A stretch of DNA of 44,225 nucleotides from Chitinophagaceae bacterium (GTDB lineage: Bacteria > Bacteroidota > Bacteroidia > Chitinophagales > Chitinophagaceae): positions 1 to 44,225 of the forward strand of contig JANWIY010000136.1 in assembly GCA_025449645.1 (NCBI GenBank), read 5' to 3'. This document shows, one piece after another, positions 24,205 through 33,408 of the stretch. The translations under genes were made by a program, and so were the position numbers. Positions within the stretch are counted from its first letter, which is position 1. Each line of letters opens with the position of its first letter. The notes beneath the pieces were generated by a model. The model was given only the letters and a program-made list of their open reading frames with translations, did no database searches and had not been told where the DNA came from.

Positions 24205-25362
24205 TCAGGTCCCGATCCCCATTTCCAGGCCTCTCAGTTCGGCCAATCCCCTCAAGCGTCCTATTGCGCTATAACCGGGATAAGTTTGTTTATTGAGATC
24301 ATCCAACATCTGGTGACCATGATCGGGACGCATTGGGATGGAACGATTTTCACGTTTCATTAACCTGATGACTTCTTTCATCACTTTGTACATGTCTACA
24401 TCGCCAGACAAATGATCCGCTTCATAAAAATTTCCAAACTCATCCCGTTTTATATTGCGCAAATGAAGAAAATAAATTCGATTGCCCATTCTTTGGATCA
24501 TTCCGGGCAAATCGTTTTCAGCCCGGACGCCGAGAGATCCGGTACAAAAGCAAATTCCATTGGCAAGGGAAGGAACAGCATGCCATAGTTCAAGCAGATC
24601 GGCCTCGACGCAAACGATCCTCGGTAATCCCAGGACCGGGAATGGCGGGTCGTCAGGGTGAATGGCCAGCCTTAATCCTTCCTGTTCCGCCACCGGGGCT
24701 ACCTGTTGCAAAAAATAATAAAGATGTTCTTTTAATTTTTTTGAATGAATGCCCTCGTATGTTTTTAAGGCATCCAGAACCTGGTCAGCCGTAAATGATT
24801 CCTTACTTCCCGGCAAACCAAGCAGCGCGGATTTATAGAGGATTTCCCTTTCGGCGTCGCTCATCTGATCAAAACGTTGACGGGCTACGGCAATCTCTGC
24901 CACGTCATATCCTTTTTCTGCATTTGGTCTTTTCAATAGAAAAAGGTCAAACGCCAGAAACGCTGCTCTTTCAAAATATAATGCTTTGCTCCCGTCTTTC
25001 ATTTTATATTGAATATCTGTTCGTAACCAATCGAGAATGGGCATGAAATTATACGTGATTACTTTTATTCCGCAGGCAGCGAGATTGCGCAGACTTTGCT
25101 GATAGTTTTGAATATAAGTTTTGAATTTGCCTGTTTGCTTTTTTATGTCTTCATGAACCGGCAGGCTTTCAACCACAGTCCAATTCATGCCCGCTGATCC
25201 GATCAGGCTTTTTCTTTTATTTATTTCTTCTGCAGGCCAGGTTTCGCCTACCGGAATTTGATGCAAGGCCGTGACGACGCCCGTGCATCCCGCCTGGCGG
25301 ATATCCGATAATTGTACCACATCATCCGGCCCGTACCATCGCATGGTTTCCTCTAATTTCAT
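24205..25362 (-). CDS. uxuA: D-mannonate dehydratase
   Basis: Converts D-mannonate to 2-keto-3-deoxy-D-gluconate in hexuronate catabolism, using a divalent metal in a TIM barrel in the cytoplasm. From the ATG at 25362 the product is 385 residues, close to the usual ~390, and begins [20 protein letters not shown]. The frame is open back to 25479, but that extension looks unlike the family. Diagnostic segments: [60 protein letters not shown] and [13 protein letters not shown], which together hold the metal-binding Cys, His and Asp residues. It is 31 bases downstream of the CE15 gene and last in the operon. No uxaC or obvious uxuB is in the window. Confidence 0.95.
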   Translation of the reverse strand: MKLEETMRWYGPDDVVQLSDIRQAGCTGVVTALHQIPVGETWPAEEINKRKSLIGSAGMNWTVVESLPVHEDIKKQTGKFKTYIQNYQQSLRNLAACGIKVITYNFMPILDWLRTDIQYKMKDGSKALYFERAAFLAFDLFLLKRPNAEKGYDVAEIAVARQRFDQMSDAEREILYKSALLGLPGSKESFTADQVLDALKTYEGIHSKKLKEHLYYFLQQVAPVAEQEGLRLAIHPDDPPFPVLGLPRIVCVEADLLELWHAVPSLANGICFCTGSLGVRAENDLPGMIQRMGNRIYFLHLRNIKRDEFGNFYEADHLSGDVDMYKVMKEVIRLMKRENRSIPMRPDHGHQMLDDLNKQTYPGYSAIGRLRGLAELRGLEMGIGT

Positions 25363-25393
25363 AATTTCTGTTTCAATGTAATTCTTCGGCCTC

Positions 25394-26818
25394 CTACCTG
25401 AAATACCTTTCTGCAAATAAAAGAAAAACCGGCCAGTCAGGTAAATCAGAATGACCGCCCTCATGTTCCCTGAAAGCAAGCTCCCCGCTGATCAATGAAA
25501 CATCCGGCTTCGGCATTTCAGTTGTTGACAAACCTTTTTTCCCAAGCAATTGATAAACCGGGGAAGCTGCAGCGCAGGCGAGAAATTCGCCTTTTGGATC
25601 AGCCCATAGGTCCTGTGTACCACCTGTGACGAAAAGTGGTCTCGGCGCAATCAGGGCCATTAGCTCATGCGCGTCCACGGGCATGTCCGTCCAATGCCCT
25701 GCATATTTTAAAAAGTTTCCTGCCATCCAATGATATTCGCCTGCGCCGGCAACATTATCAATTGTTTCACCATAGTTTCTTTTCTCCAATGAAGCACCCA
25801 TGGATCCGGAGCAGCTGGAATATACAATCGCCCAGCGCTGATCGAGCGCAGCAGCAAGCAGCGCTGTTTTTCCCCATCTTGAATGACCTTCAATGCCGAT
25901 CTGTTTTGAATTCACTGAAGGATCTGTTTCAAAATAATCCATGGCACGACTCAGTCCCCAGCACCAGGCGGCAATAACGCCCCAATCATCCGGCTTTCTG
26001 GGTTTTCCCTGTTGCATGAAGCCGATGATGCCTTTATTTAAATCTGCACCATTGTCCATTTGAATCAATCCGGTATTCACCGTGGCCATCGCCCACCCTT
26101 TCGCAATAACCATTGCAACGGATAAGCTGGTATCATTATTTTTAGCACCCGGAAATGCGCCGGGGAATCCCACACCCACAGTTACCATCAGCGGGAGTGG
26201 TCCTTTTGCGGCAGATGGAGTATAGAGGATGATCTCAACCCCGGGCGTATCGTTGAAATATTCTGAAACACGAAGCTGTCCGGTTATTGTTTTCTTAATG
26301 GCTTTACCATTCAGGGCCTGACTGTCAATTGCCGTCACCTTAAAATCAACGGGAGGAATTCCAGAAGGTATTTTACCGTAGATCAGATGAGTGAAATCAT
26401 CGAGAATTTCAGGACGCCTCGACCTCCACCACTCCTCTGAATTTTTTACCTTGTCGCCATTTTTTAAAATCAATGGATCCGGCAAGGTATAGCCGCCGGC
26501 TTTGGACTCATTGTAGTTGGTCCAAGTCCCCCAATCTGACCTGACATAGGTATTTCCTGCCTGGTCATACCAACTGGATGAGCCCGGGTTTTGAAAAAGA
26601 TTTGCGGGCCTGTGTGGATCATCTGAAGCGGGCGGAAGATCGGGCAAATGGATTCCCAGCTGATCAATCATTGCCTTCCAGTCTGTCGCGGATGCGGCAT
26701 GAATCCTGGCAAGATAATCGCTTCGCTGCTCCGGTGTCATTCTAAGAAAATCCTGTTGTTGCGCATAGACTGTACAGTTAGATATCAGGAACAATAAGGT
26801 ATTTAGAATAAAACGCAT
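25394..26818 (-). CDS. Secreted glucuronoyl esterase (CE15-type)
   Basis: Alpha/beta hydrolase predicted to cleave ester bonds between lignin alcohols and the 4-O-methyl-glucuronate side chains of xylan. From the ATG at 26818 it has 474 residues with a signal peptide ([20 protein letters not shown]). The upstream extension to 26977 is basic and unlikely to be translated. The CE15 nucleophile motif GHSRWGK is at ~311-317 (Ser313). It is followed by [52 protein letters not shown] and the catalytic His in [11 protein letters not shown] (~456). Operon position beside uxuA supports the glucuronate theme. The segment after SSCSG (SMGASLEKR) departs from the common GGAAL form, so the catalytic acid may be placed differently. 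Confidence 0.9.
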   Translation of the reverse strand: MRFILNTLLFLISNCTVYAQQQDFLRMTPEQRSDYLARIHAASATDWKAMIDQLGIHLPDLPPASDDPHRPANLFQNPGSSSWYDQAGNTYVRSDWGTWTNYNESKAGGYTLPDPLILKNGDKVKNSEEWWRSRRPEILDDFTHLIYGKIPSGIPPVDFKVTAIDSQALNGKAIKKTITGQLRVSEYFNDTPGVEIILYTPSAAKGPLPLMVTVGVGFPGAFPGAKNNDTSLSVAMVIAKGWAMATVNTGLIQMDNGADLNKGIIGFMQQGKPRKPDDWGVIAAWCWGLSRAMDYFETDPSVNSKQIGIEGHSRWGKTALLAAALDQRWAIVYSSCSGSMGASLEKRNYGETIDNVAGAGEYHWMAGNFLKYAGHWTDMPVDAHELMALIAPRPLFVTGGTQDLWADPKGEFLACAAASPVYQLLGKKGLSTTEMPKPDVSLISGELAFREHEGGHSDLPDWPVFLLFAERYFR

Positions 26819-26986
26819 CTCAGGCCCTGAAGTTACGGGATCGATTTCAGCCCGCATTATTGGTCCCAAAGAAAAAGCAAATGGAATACAATTCGCCGCA
26901 GGCAATGATCGCCTTTTTGCCTTCCGGACGAATCCCAAACCCGTCAGGCCCCTTTGTTTATACCAAGACTTTACCATTGGGACGGG

Positions 26987-28060
26987 TCATTTGACATCCT
27001 TGGCAAAATCCTCCGCCAACTGATTCAGTTCATTTGCCGTCATGGCATTTTTACCTTCTTCTAAAATAATCCGGTAACGGAAGCGGATGGTTTTCCCTTT
27101 TTCCAATTGAAGATTCATTTCTTCCTTGCCACTGCTGAATATTTTCTGGCCCAGGGGATTTGCCGCAAACAAACCATAACCGCGGGCATGCCAATAGGTA
27201 GGGTAGCCGGGGTTATCAGGATGATCAATTATAGCAATGCTTACCGAATCCCTACCCATTTTTCCAAAAACCATACACCATACGCCACGGGTTCCCCAGG
27301 CAGCATCTCCGGTTTTGCCTTCACTCGTTAAATAATTCCCATGTGCAATCTTATCGGCTCCGCCCTTTACAATGGTCATATTTCCTTTGTTATCCCTTAA
27401 TTCCTGGTCTTCTTTTGCCGGAATTTGCAACTCATGAGCCAGGCGCAGTCCAAGCATACCATCTTTCGCATCAGTAAAATGTACGATTGTATCAGCCTTC
27501 AGTGTAGTGACGCGGTCTATCATCCGCCGATTTCCGGTTTCGCCGAATTCGAACCGGGTAGTTTCTTCCAACAATATTACTCCAAGTTGATTACACCAGT
27601 TGGCATGGTAAACAAGAATGCCCCTTTGCCCATCCTTCATCTCATCAATACGGTCGGTTTTTATCCATCCATATAAATGTTTTTTTTCAGCCGGGATGGC
27701 ATATGAATTATTCCAGAAATCCAGTCCGTTTACATTTTCATAAGTTAACCAAAGGCCAACATGATGAGGATGGTCCGTTGGCTCCCCTTCCCTGGGGTTG
27801 AGGGGAAAGCCGCGGGTGATCAGGGTGCCTTTGGATGTGAAAAGCGGATATAAAACCGGCTTCTCCAATGTGTCCGGATATAAAAAACTCGTAAATATTT
27901 TCCCCCCGACAAAGACATTGATCTTATGCTCATTCTTTACCTTCTCCAGTTTTACCAATTGATTTTCCTGGGCATTGGCAGGCAGAAAAAACAAGGTCAT
28001 CAGAATCAGGAGAAGGGTCCTGCACATTCTTATTTTGATACAAATAATTTTCCACTTCAT
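26987..28060 (-). CDS. Secreted DUF6807 (PmoA-family) protein
   Basis: A 357-residue exported protein. The N-terminal hydrophobic segment is MCRTLLLILMTLFFLPANAQ (an alternative start at 28027 would leave a cleaner signal peptide than 28060). The family is shown by DHPHHVGLWLTYENVNGLDFW, ETTRFEFGE, GVWCMVFGKMG, IIDHPDNPGYPTYWHARGYG and FAANPLGQKIF, with three conserved His clusters. Members are annotated as methane oxygenase PmoA for historical reasons and are common in Bacteroidota and Planctomycetota glycan loci. A methane-oxidation role is not implied. The start abuts the stop of the Gfo/Idh gene (TAA followed directly by ATG). It likely works in the periplasm with that oxidoreductase. Confidence 0.85.
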   Translation of the reverse strand: MKWKIICIKIRMCRTLLLILMTLFFLPANAQENQLVKLEKVKNEHKINVFVGGKIFTSFLYPDTLEKPVLYPLFTSKGTLITRGFPLNPREGEPTDHPHHVGLWLTYENVNGLDFWNNSYAIPAEKKHLYGWIKTDRIDEMKDGQRGILVYHANWCNQLGVILLEETTRFEFGETGNRRMIDRVTTLKADTIVHFTDAKDGMLGLRLAHELQIPAKEDQELRDNKGNMTIVKGGADKIAHGNYLTSEGKTGDAAWGTRGVWCMVFGKMGRDSVSIAIIDHPDNPGYPTYWHARGYGLFAANPLGQKIFSSGKEEMNLQLEKGKTIRFRYRIILEEGKNAMTANELNQLAEDFAKDVK

Positions 28061-29416
28061 TTAATACCGGAATATTTTGCCATCGGCCATCACTTCCTGG
28101 TTGTCTTCGTCAAACGTAACTTTTGCTCCTGTATGTACCGCTGCGTTGGTCATGATGGTAGCCATGGCATGGCTGTACCCGGCTTCCACCGGAGCATGCG
28201 GTTGATTACGGCTCCGGACGCACTCCATCCAGTTGCGGATATGATTTGAAGTAAGAGCATCTCCGCCTGTATTTGCAGAAACCACTACTTTCTCTACGGG
28301 TGACAAGCTCATATCCGGCAACAGGTTGGGTTGCATTTGCATTTCATCTGCGAAATGTTTGGTCAGTCCGCCCGTCGGAGAGACTTTATTCGTGTTGAGG
28401 TTCAGCTCGCCACCATTTGAATAATAAATCTCTGAGGGATTCTCTGTACCATTATGCATGCGGGACAAAAACACAACCTGGAAACCGCTGGCCAGATCGT
28501 CCGCCGGGCCATAATCAAATGCTGCGGTAATAGTATCCCAGTTTTTCCGGCCATCCTTCCACATATAAATTCCTCCATTTGCAACCACACTTCGTGGATG
28601 CTTTAAACCAGAAAACCAATGTACGGTATCGATTTGGTGACTCATCCATTGGCCGGGCAACCCGGATGAATAAGGCCAGAACAAGCGGAACTCAAGGTAT
28701 TTTCTCGGGTCAAATTCATCCTTAGGGCGGTTAAGTAAAAAGCGATCCCAGTCAGTATCCTCCTTTTTCAAAATGCCGGTAAGTCCGGGCCGGCGCCAGC
28801 GCCCCGGCTGGTTAACGTTCCAGGTAAGCTCTACCATGGTGATCTTGCCGAATTTCCCCGAGCGGATAAATTCATTGGCGGCCTGATAATTGGCCCCGCT
28901 CCTTCTCTGGGAACCGATCTGTACAATTTTATCAGACGACCGGATAGCCTTTAATGCTGCGCGGTTATCGGCCATTGTTTCGGCAAAGGGTTTCTCGACA
29001 TAAGCATCGCATCCTGCCTGAACTGCTTCGATGGCATGCAAAGCATGCTGGAAATCGGCCGTACTGATGAATACTGCGTCCACGAGTTTCTTATCATAGA
29101 GCTCTTCATTATTGCGGCAGGCAACGATATCATGCTGCATTTTCTCCTTCCATTTGGCAGCGCCTTCTTCCCTTCTCCTGTTCCAGATATCAGAAACAGC
29201 CACTACATCGAAATTCAATTCTTTGTAATGATTCATGAAGGAGGGCATATGGGAAGATTTATGCCGGTCGGAAAAACCGACCACTCCGACCCTTACCCGG
29301 TCATTAGATCCGATGATCCGTTTATAGCTGCTGGCAGTCCAACCCATTCTGGAAACAAGCAAACCCGTTCCAGCCAAAGAAGCCTGTTTGACGAATGCCC
29401 TGCGGGAATTTTTCAT
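28061..29416 (-). CDS. Tat-exported Gfo/Idh/MocA-family oxidoreductase
   Basis: A 451-residue NAD(P)-dependent sugar oxidoreductase. A twin-arginine signal (NSRRAFVKQASLAGTGLLVS) implies export of the folded, cofactor-loaded enzyme. The Rossmann fingerprint is VRVGVVGFSDRHKSSH, and the substrate/cofactor motif is VEKPFAETM. C-terminal segments LPGQWMSHQIDTVHWF and NHIRNWMECVRSRNQPHAPV are usual in the exported Bacteroidota subgroup, some of which oxidise glycosides at C3 or act as cofactor-recycling glycosidases. It is the first gene of the operon with DUF6807, CE15 and uxuA. A -7 box (29451-29458) sits 34 bases upstream. Confidence 0.92.
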   Translation of the reverse strand: MKNSRRAFVKQASLAGTGLLVSRMGWTASSYKRIIGSNDRVRVGVVGFSDRHKSSHMPSFMNHYKELNFDVVAVSDIWNRRREEGAAKWKEKMQHDIVACRNNEELYDKKLVDAVFISTADFQHALHAIEAVQAGCDAYVEKPFAETMADNRAALKAIRSSDKIVQIGSQRRSGANYQAANEFIRSGKFGKITMVELTWNVNQPGRWRRPGLTGILKKEDTDWDRFLLNRPKDEFDPRKYLEFRLFWPYSSGLPGQWMSHQIDTVHWFSGLKHPRSVVANGGIYMWKDGRKNWDTITAAFDYGPADDLASGFQVVFLSRMHNGTENPSEIYYSNGGELNLNTNKVSPTGGLTKHFADEMQMQPNLLPDMSLSPVEKVVVSANTGGDALTSNHIRNWMECVRSRNQPHAPVEAGYSHAMATIMTNAAVHTGAKVTFDEDNQEVMADGKIFRY

Positions 29417-29450
29417 TGCTGTAATTTGTTTGATAAATATGAAACGGGTT

Positions 29451-29458
29451 CAAAGATA
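29451..29458 (-). promoter_or_regulatory. Putative -7 box (TATCTTTG) for the Gfo/Idh-uxuA operon
   Basis: The plus-strand CAAAGATA reads TATCTTTG on the minus strand, an exact TAnnTTTG match, 34 bases upstream of the Gfo/Idh ATG. A -33 TTTG is not obvious. Confidence 0.45.
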
Positions 29459-29726
29459 TGGTATCCTGAAAAGCAGGTTGTGGATAAGGAAATCCTGCCC
29501 GGCATTCCTGCATTTCGCCGAACAATCCCATATTGGATGGGAATTTCCCCAATTCTGAAGTGAAACCGATAATCGATGTTTAGACTGCATTCGATCGTCA
29601 GAAATTTTAATATTTTTATTCAATTGATTTTTAGTGTAATAGGTTAGGCAATACCGCATAATAGTAATTTGGTACATGGATTGGAAATACTAATAGGTTT
29701 TTCATAGGATATTGGATTTTTCAACT

Positions 29727-29748
29727 GGGCTGGATTTCTATCCGGCCC
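29727..29748 (+). promoter_or_regulatory. Leader hairpin upstream of the small ORF/crcB group
   Basis: GGGCTGGAT (29727-29735) pairs with ATCCGGCCC (29740-29748) with one T-G wobble and a TTCT loop, followed by TTCTTATAAA. It lies 27 bases before the ATG at 29776. It could be an attenuator or terminator at the 5' end of the group. The tail is only partly T-rich. Confidence 0.4.
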
Positions 29749-29775
29749 TTCTTATAAACAGAAACCATTCATTTT

Positions 29776-30006
29776 ATGAAAGACTTTGTACTCAGAGCAG
29801 TTACCCAACTTAAAGAAATGACCCGGTTGAAGGTTTACTCCAATCCTTTATACGGGAACATCCGGATCAGTACGGAAGGAAACCATCTCGTCGCTCAGTT
29901 GGGGGGTTATTTTGATTCATTCGTCAAATGCATTAGTTTTGCCATGAATCAGGCGATGGAGTTCGCCTTTGAGTGTCCCGTCCAAGATGGGAATGATAAC
30001 TCCTGA
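29776..30006 (+). CDS. Small hypothetical protein upstream of crcB
   Basis: A 76-residue product I do not recognise: MKDFVLRAVTQLKEMTRLKV at the start, then YGNIRISTEGNHLVAQLGGY and FVKCISFAMNQAMEFAFECP. No signal peptide. The middle suggests a short helix followed by strands. It starts at a well-placed ATG after an AT-rich leader and ends 32 bases before crcB, with a 7-bp hairpin AGTTTAA/TTAAACT (30011-30029) between. Could be co-transcribed with crcB. Confidence 0.5.
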   Translation: MKDFVLRAVTQLKEMTRLKVYSNPLYGNIRISTEGNHLVAQLGGYFDSFVKCISFAMNQAMEFAFECPVQDGNDNS

Positions 30007-30038
30007 TCATAGTTTAAATCAATTAAACTTATACGACT

Positions 30039-30419
30039 ATGGCCAGGAGTTTAATATTAGTAGGTGCAGGCAGTTGTGTGGGAGGCATTTGCCGATATCT
30101 TACCCAGCAATTTGTTCAAAAGCATTATCCATCTTCCATACCGCTCGGTACTTTAAGTGTAAACATCATCGGTTGTTTTATCGTCGGAGCGCTATTGGCA
30201 TTATCTGCCAAAGGCAATCTGCTCAGTCCCGAGATGAGACTGTTGCTTGCTACAGGATTTTGCGGAGGCTATACAACCTTCTCCTCTTTCGCTTCTGAAA
30301 ATATCAGCCTTCTCCAGGAAGCCGATTTCTTTTATTCCGGACTCTACATCCTTTTAAGCGTAGTTATTGGATTTGCTGCTGTATACCTGGGAATTTTTGT
30401 AATCAAACTCATCTCATGA
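30039..30419 (+). CDS. crcB: Fluoride efflux channel CrcB/Fluc
   Basis: A 126-residue, four-helix inner-membrane fluoride channel that works as a dual-topology dimer and relieves fluoride toxicity. The start MARSLILVGAGSCVGGICRY has the conserved G-x-x-GxxxR helix 1. PLGTLSVNIIGCFIVGALLA is helix 2 with the pore Asn, and TGFCGGYTTFSSFASE contains the signature with the central Na+-site turn and the F-box Phe residues. The last helix is SVVIGFAAVYLGIFV. The gene ends three bases before the DUF190 gene, a very common pairing. Confidence 0.95.
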   Translation: MARSLILVGAGSCVGGICRYLTQQFVQKHYPSSIPLGTLSVNIIGCFIVGALLALSAKGNLLSPEMRLLLATGFCGGYTTFSSFASENISLLQEADFFYSGLYILLSVVIGFAAVYLGIFVIKLIS

Positions 30420-30422
30420 ATT

Positions 30423-30788
30423 ATGGAACTACAAACAGAATCCAAACTGCTGCGTATTTTCATTGGTGAGATGGATAAAATCGCTCATCAGCCTTTATAT
30501 GAGGTTATCCTTTTTGAAGCTAAAAAACAAGGTCTGGCAGGATGTACCGTACTTCGCGGTATCATGTCATTTGGCGCTTCTACCCTGGTGCACACAGCCA
30601 AACTTATTGACATTTCCGAAGACCTCCCCATTGTTGTTGAGATCGTTGATCAGGAAGAAAAAATCAATGCTTTTATTGGGAAGGTGGACGCATTGATGGA
30701 AAAAGCAGCCTGCGGTGGGTTGATCACAATTGAAAAAGCGAGTATATTGTCTTATAAACCGAGATCAGGAAGGAACGCCGGTGGGTAA
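30423..30788 (+). CDS. DUF190 domain-containing protein
   Basis: A 121-residue soluble protein of the DUF190 family, a GlnB-like ferredoxin fold. Segments: KLLRIFIGEMDKIAHQPLYE, KKQGLAGCTVLRGIMSFG, LPIVVEIVDQEEKINAFIGK and LMEKAACGGLITIEKA. It follows crcB with a three-base gap. DUF190 genes are frequently adjacent or fused to crcB, suggesting a regulatory or accessory part in fluoride handling, but no biochemical role is firmly known to me. Its stop overlaps a possible GTG-started micropeptide by eight bases. Confidence 0.9.
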   Translation: MELQTESKLLRIFIGEMDKIAHQPLYEVILFEAKKQGLAGCTVLRGIMSFGASTLVHTAKLIDISEDLPIVVEIVDQEEKINAFIGKVDALMEKAACGGLITIEKASILSYKPRSGRNAGG

Positions 30789-30852
30789 TATATTAAGCAA
30801 TGTTTGGTTTGTGGCAGCTATCTGGATGTCATTGGCTTTTATTGCTGCATAA
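30781..30852 (+). CDS. Possible 23-residue membrane micropeptide
   Basis: A GTG at 30781, overlapping the DUF190 stop, opens a 24-codon frame ending TAA at 30850-30852. The product (GNILSNVWFVAAIWMSLAFIAA after the initiator) is almost a single transmembrane helix with two Trp. The overlap and position at the end of the crcB group resemble coupled small membrane proteins, but at this length chance is a real alternative. Confidence 0.2.
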   Translation: MGNILSNVWFVAAIWMSLAFIAA

Positions 30853-30875
30853 AAAATTTATGAAAAATAAAATTC

Positions 30876-33290
30876 CTAATCATCTTCTTTCTGTTCGTTT
30901 GATTTGACAAAAGCCGCGTGCCTGGGTGCCGGTACAATCGCATTTGGCCCCTTTACTGCTTTCCATATCACTTCAGTAAATTGCCTGTCCGGGATCATGT
31001 CCTCCTTCGAAAAATTAAAGGTTTCGCTTTTGCGCTGCCATACATTTTCTACCGTATTTTTTGCATTAATATTTGTTCGCAACGGTTTTGCATCAAAAGG
31101 GCGAAGGTCTGCAGTTTCCGAAAAGCATCTCCACATGGGCATGGCGGCCGCATCGTACTGCGTCATCGGCGGTATGCCCAGGATGAGTTCAATGGTGTGA
31201 AGCATTGAAGTGGTCGAATACATCGTGTGATCAACCATATGCCGTTTCACGTATCCTCCTGCAACATAAGCAGGGCTGCGGTGTGCATCCACATGATCGG
31301 GGCCATCCTGAGCATCATCTTCCAATACAAAAACAACACTTTCTTTCCATACCGGACTTTTGCTTAAATAGTCAACGAACATTCCCACAGCCAGATCATT
31401 GTCGGCACAATGTGCAAAAGGCGTCGGCCGTCCTTTCTTAAGTCCTTCCGTATGATCATTAATGATGCGCAATGTATTGAGATGAGGCAATGCATGGTGA
31501 GCGACAAGGGAATCAAAGTCTTTCTTCCACTGATCCACGCGGGTAGTGTCCCTGACTTTCTGATCCCAGCTGGTATAGTAATGACAGAAGTGTCCTTTTA
31601 AAATGGGAATATTCGGTTTGTAGTTATCCGCAAACTCGCCATAGGTCCGGTAGCTTACGCCGGCACGGGCGCAATCATTCCAAATAAAGCCGCCCTTATT
31701 GTTTGCAATTGCCCGGGTTCCTTCTCCATCATAATCTCCTCCCCGCCCGCCATAACTGGTCGGCCAGGTTTTTTCCAGGTAATCCGTAGCGTATCCCCCC
31801 ATGCTCCAGTTGTGGCCGTCTGCACTCACTTCCGCATCTACATAAAAATTATCCAATAAAACAAATTCTCTCGCGAGTGCGTGCAGATTAGGCGTAATAT
31901 TTTCCCCAAAAATACAAAGGCTTGTATCGCCGTTACCCTCGGGCATATCCCCCAAAACCTGATCATAGGTTCTGTTTTCCTTGATAATGTAAAACACATA
32001 TTTAATGGGTGAAGGGTCTCCAATCTTCATTGGCACAGGATTGCCTTCTTCGCCCGGCGCCGTCAATTCATTTTTTTTATTGTAAGGCGTGTTTTCATAT
32101 ACGAGCCTGGAATAATTGCTTAAAGCAGATGGACCAGGCTCTTTAAAAAAACTTAAACTGCCGACAAATAAACCTGCGATATACTGTTTTTTTTCAGCAC
32201 CTTTCTGATAAGATAAAGTAGCACTGGTATCAAAGGCTCTGTATTCCGGATTCGGGAGGGAGGTAAACCCTTTTCCGTTGGCGACAAAAATTCGGTTACC
32301 GATCACTTTAACAGCTGTTGGATACCAGCCTACAGGAATAAATCCTTTTGATTTGCCGGAGCCCGGGTGACTTATATCGTATACGGCCAGGCAATTATTA
32401 TCGGCGTTTGCGATATATAGTGTTTTTTCATCCGAACTCAGGGCCAAAGCATTGGTTGTAGAACCACTGGGAGAAGCAGGGTATAGTGCCGCGTTCAGCG
32501 TTTCAATCACAGTCCTGGTATGCAAATCGATCACAGAAACACTGTTATCATTGGCATTGGCCACGAAAAGATATTTCCCACTTTTTGTCAGGCAGATATC
32601 ATTTGGATTATCTCCGACAGGAATACGGTCTGTTATCTTTTTAAGCTTTGTATTATAAATTAAAATTTTATCCCCTCCCCACAATGAAATGTACAATTCC
32701 CTTTTATCGGGTGATAATAAACAGGTATAGGCTTCGGCACCCAAAGCAATCGATTCCGATTTCTTCGTTTTTAAATCAACGGTATACAGGCTGTTATTTT
32801 CTTTGGTGACCACATAGACGGTCTGGGATGCGTTATCTATATCCATCCCTGCAGGAGAGATTTTTATGGGCCAGGGTCTTCCAAGTGCGATGCTGTCTGC
32901 CAATACCAATTTTTTATTTATGATCTGATATTTCAGAATCCGGTTATCATTTCAACCTGAAGCATAAAGATATTTTTCGTCTCCGCTGAAAACCAGTCCC
33001 AACCAGCTTTTCGGGATAACCACCTGGCTTAATATTCCCGGCCGTACGGCATCTATTAATTGGATGGTCTGGTTGCTCTGGCCGTTATTCGTAACGGCTA
33101 TTAATTTTTTTGACGGAGAAACTGCTATGTTGAGCGGCAGGTCTCCGAGCGGCAAAGAGCTACCCAATGGCGTAAGGCTCCATCCGTTTGGCAGGTGCAC
33201 CCTCTCGGCTATTGTATCCTGCTGGGCATAAGAAATGCACGAAAAAACCGACAGAAGTAAGATAACACAGAAATATTTTATCCTGTTCAT
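30876..33290 (-). pseudogene. YVTN beta-propeller/phosphoesterase gene interrupted by one in-frame TGA
   Basis: The reading frame runs from ATG 33290 (signal peptide MNRIKYFCVILLLSVFSCIS, then YAQQ) to 30876, about 804 codons, with one stop: TGA at 32954-32952 (codon 113). Both sides are in the same frame and fit one protein. The N-terminal part ends LVFSGDEKYLYASG and the next codons give NDNRILKYQI, so a Gly (GGA) to TGA change in a propeller blade is likely. The remainder has YVTN blades (LFVANANDNSVSVIDLHTRT, LYIANADNNCLAVYD) and a C-terminal phosphoesterase/alkaline phosphatase-superfamily domain (FYIIKENRTYDQVLGDMPEG, FVFVLEDDAQDGPDHVD-like segment, HRSPAYVAGGYV). The downstream part could only start at a TTG (32909), without a signal peptide. 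Confidence 0.8.
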
Positions 33291-33408
33291 ATAAAAATAA
33301 GTTATTGTTCAAAACCCAGATCTAAACTTCGCCCTGGAAGTTCCCTAATAATTGTTTCTTCAGCTTCTATAAAATTAATCTACTTGTTTTAATTGAATAT
33401 GACCTCAT

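Larger units (their letters stand above)
29417..29775. other. Divergent intergenic region
   Basis: A 359-base spacer between the CE15/uxuA operon (-) and the small ORF/crcB group (+). It contains a -7 box for the leftward operon and a terminator-like hairpin just before the rightward small ORF (both listed). I looked for a fluoride riboswitch and did not find one. The rest shows nothing. Confidence 0.5.

Noticed and set aside
26987-28060. Particulate methane monooxygenase subunit (PmoA)
   Set aside because: The family carries the PmoA name, but this protein is a soluble exported His-rich protein with a signal peptide and no multi-helix membrane core. The context is carbohydrate metabolism.
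29640-30038. Fluoride (crcB-motif) riboswitch upstream of the fluoride channel group
   Set aside because: I looked for the conserved GG-NGAUGG/pseudoknot pattern and did not find it. The only structure is a 9-bp hairpin with a partial T-rich tail.
32940-32965. Selenocysteine or programmed readthrough at the TGA in the propeller-phosphatase gene
   Set aside because: Only a 4-bp GGTT/AACC pairing surrounds the TGA, which is not a bacterial SECIS. The codon falls where a Gly is expected, so a mutation or sequence error is simpler.
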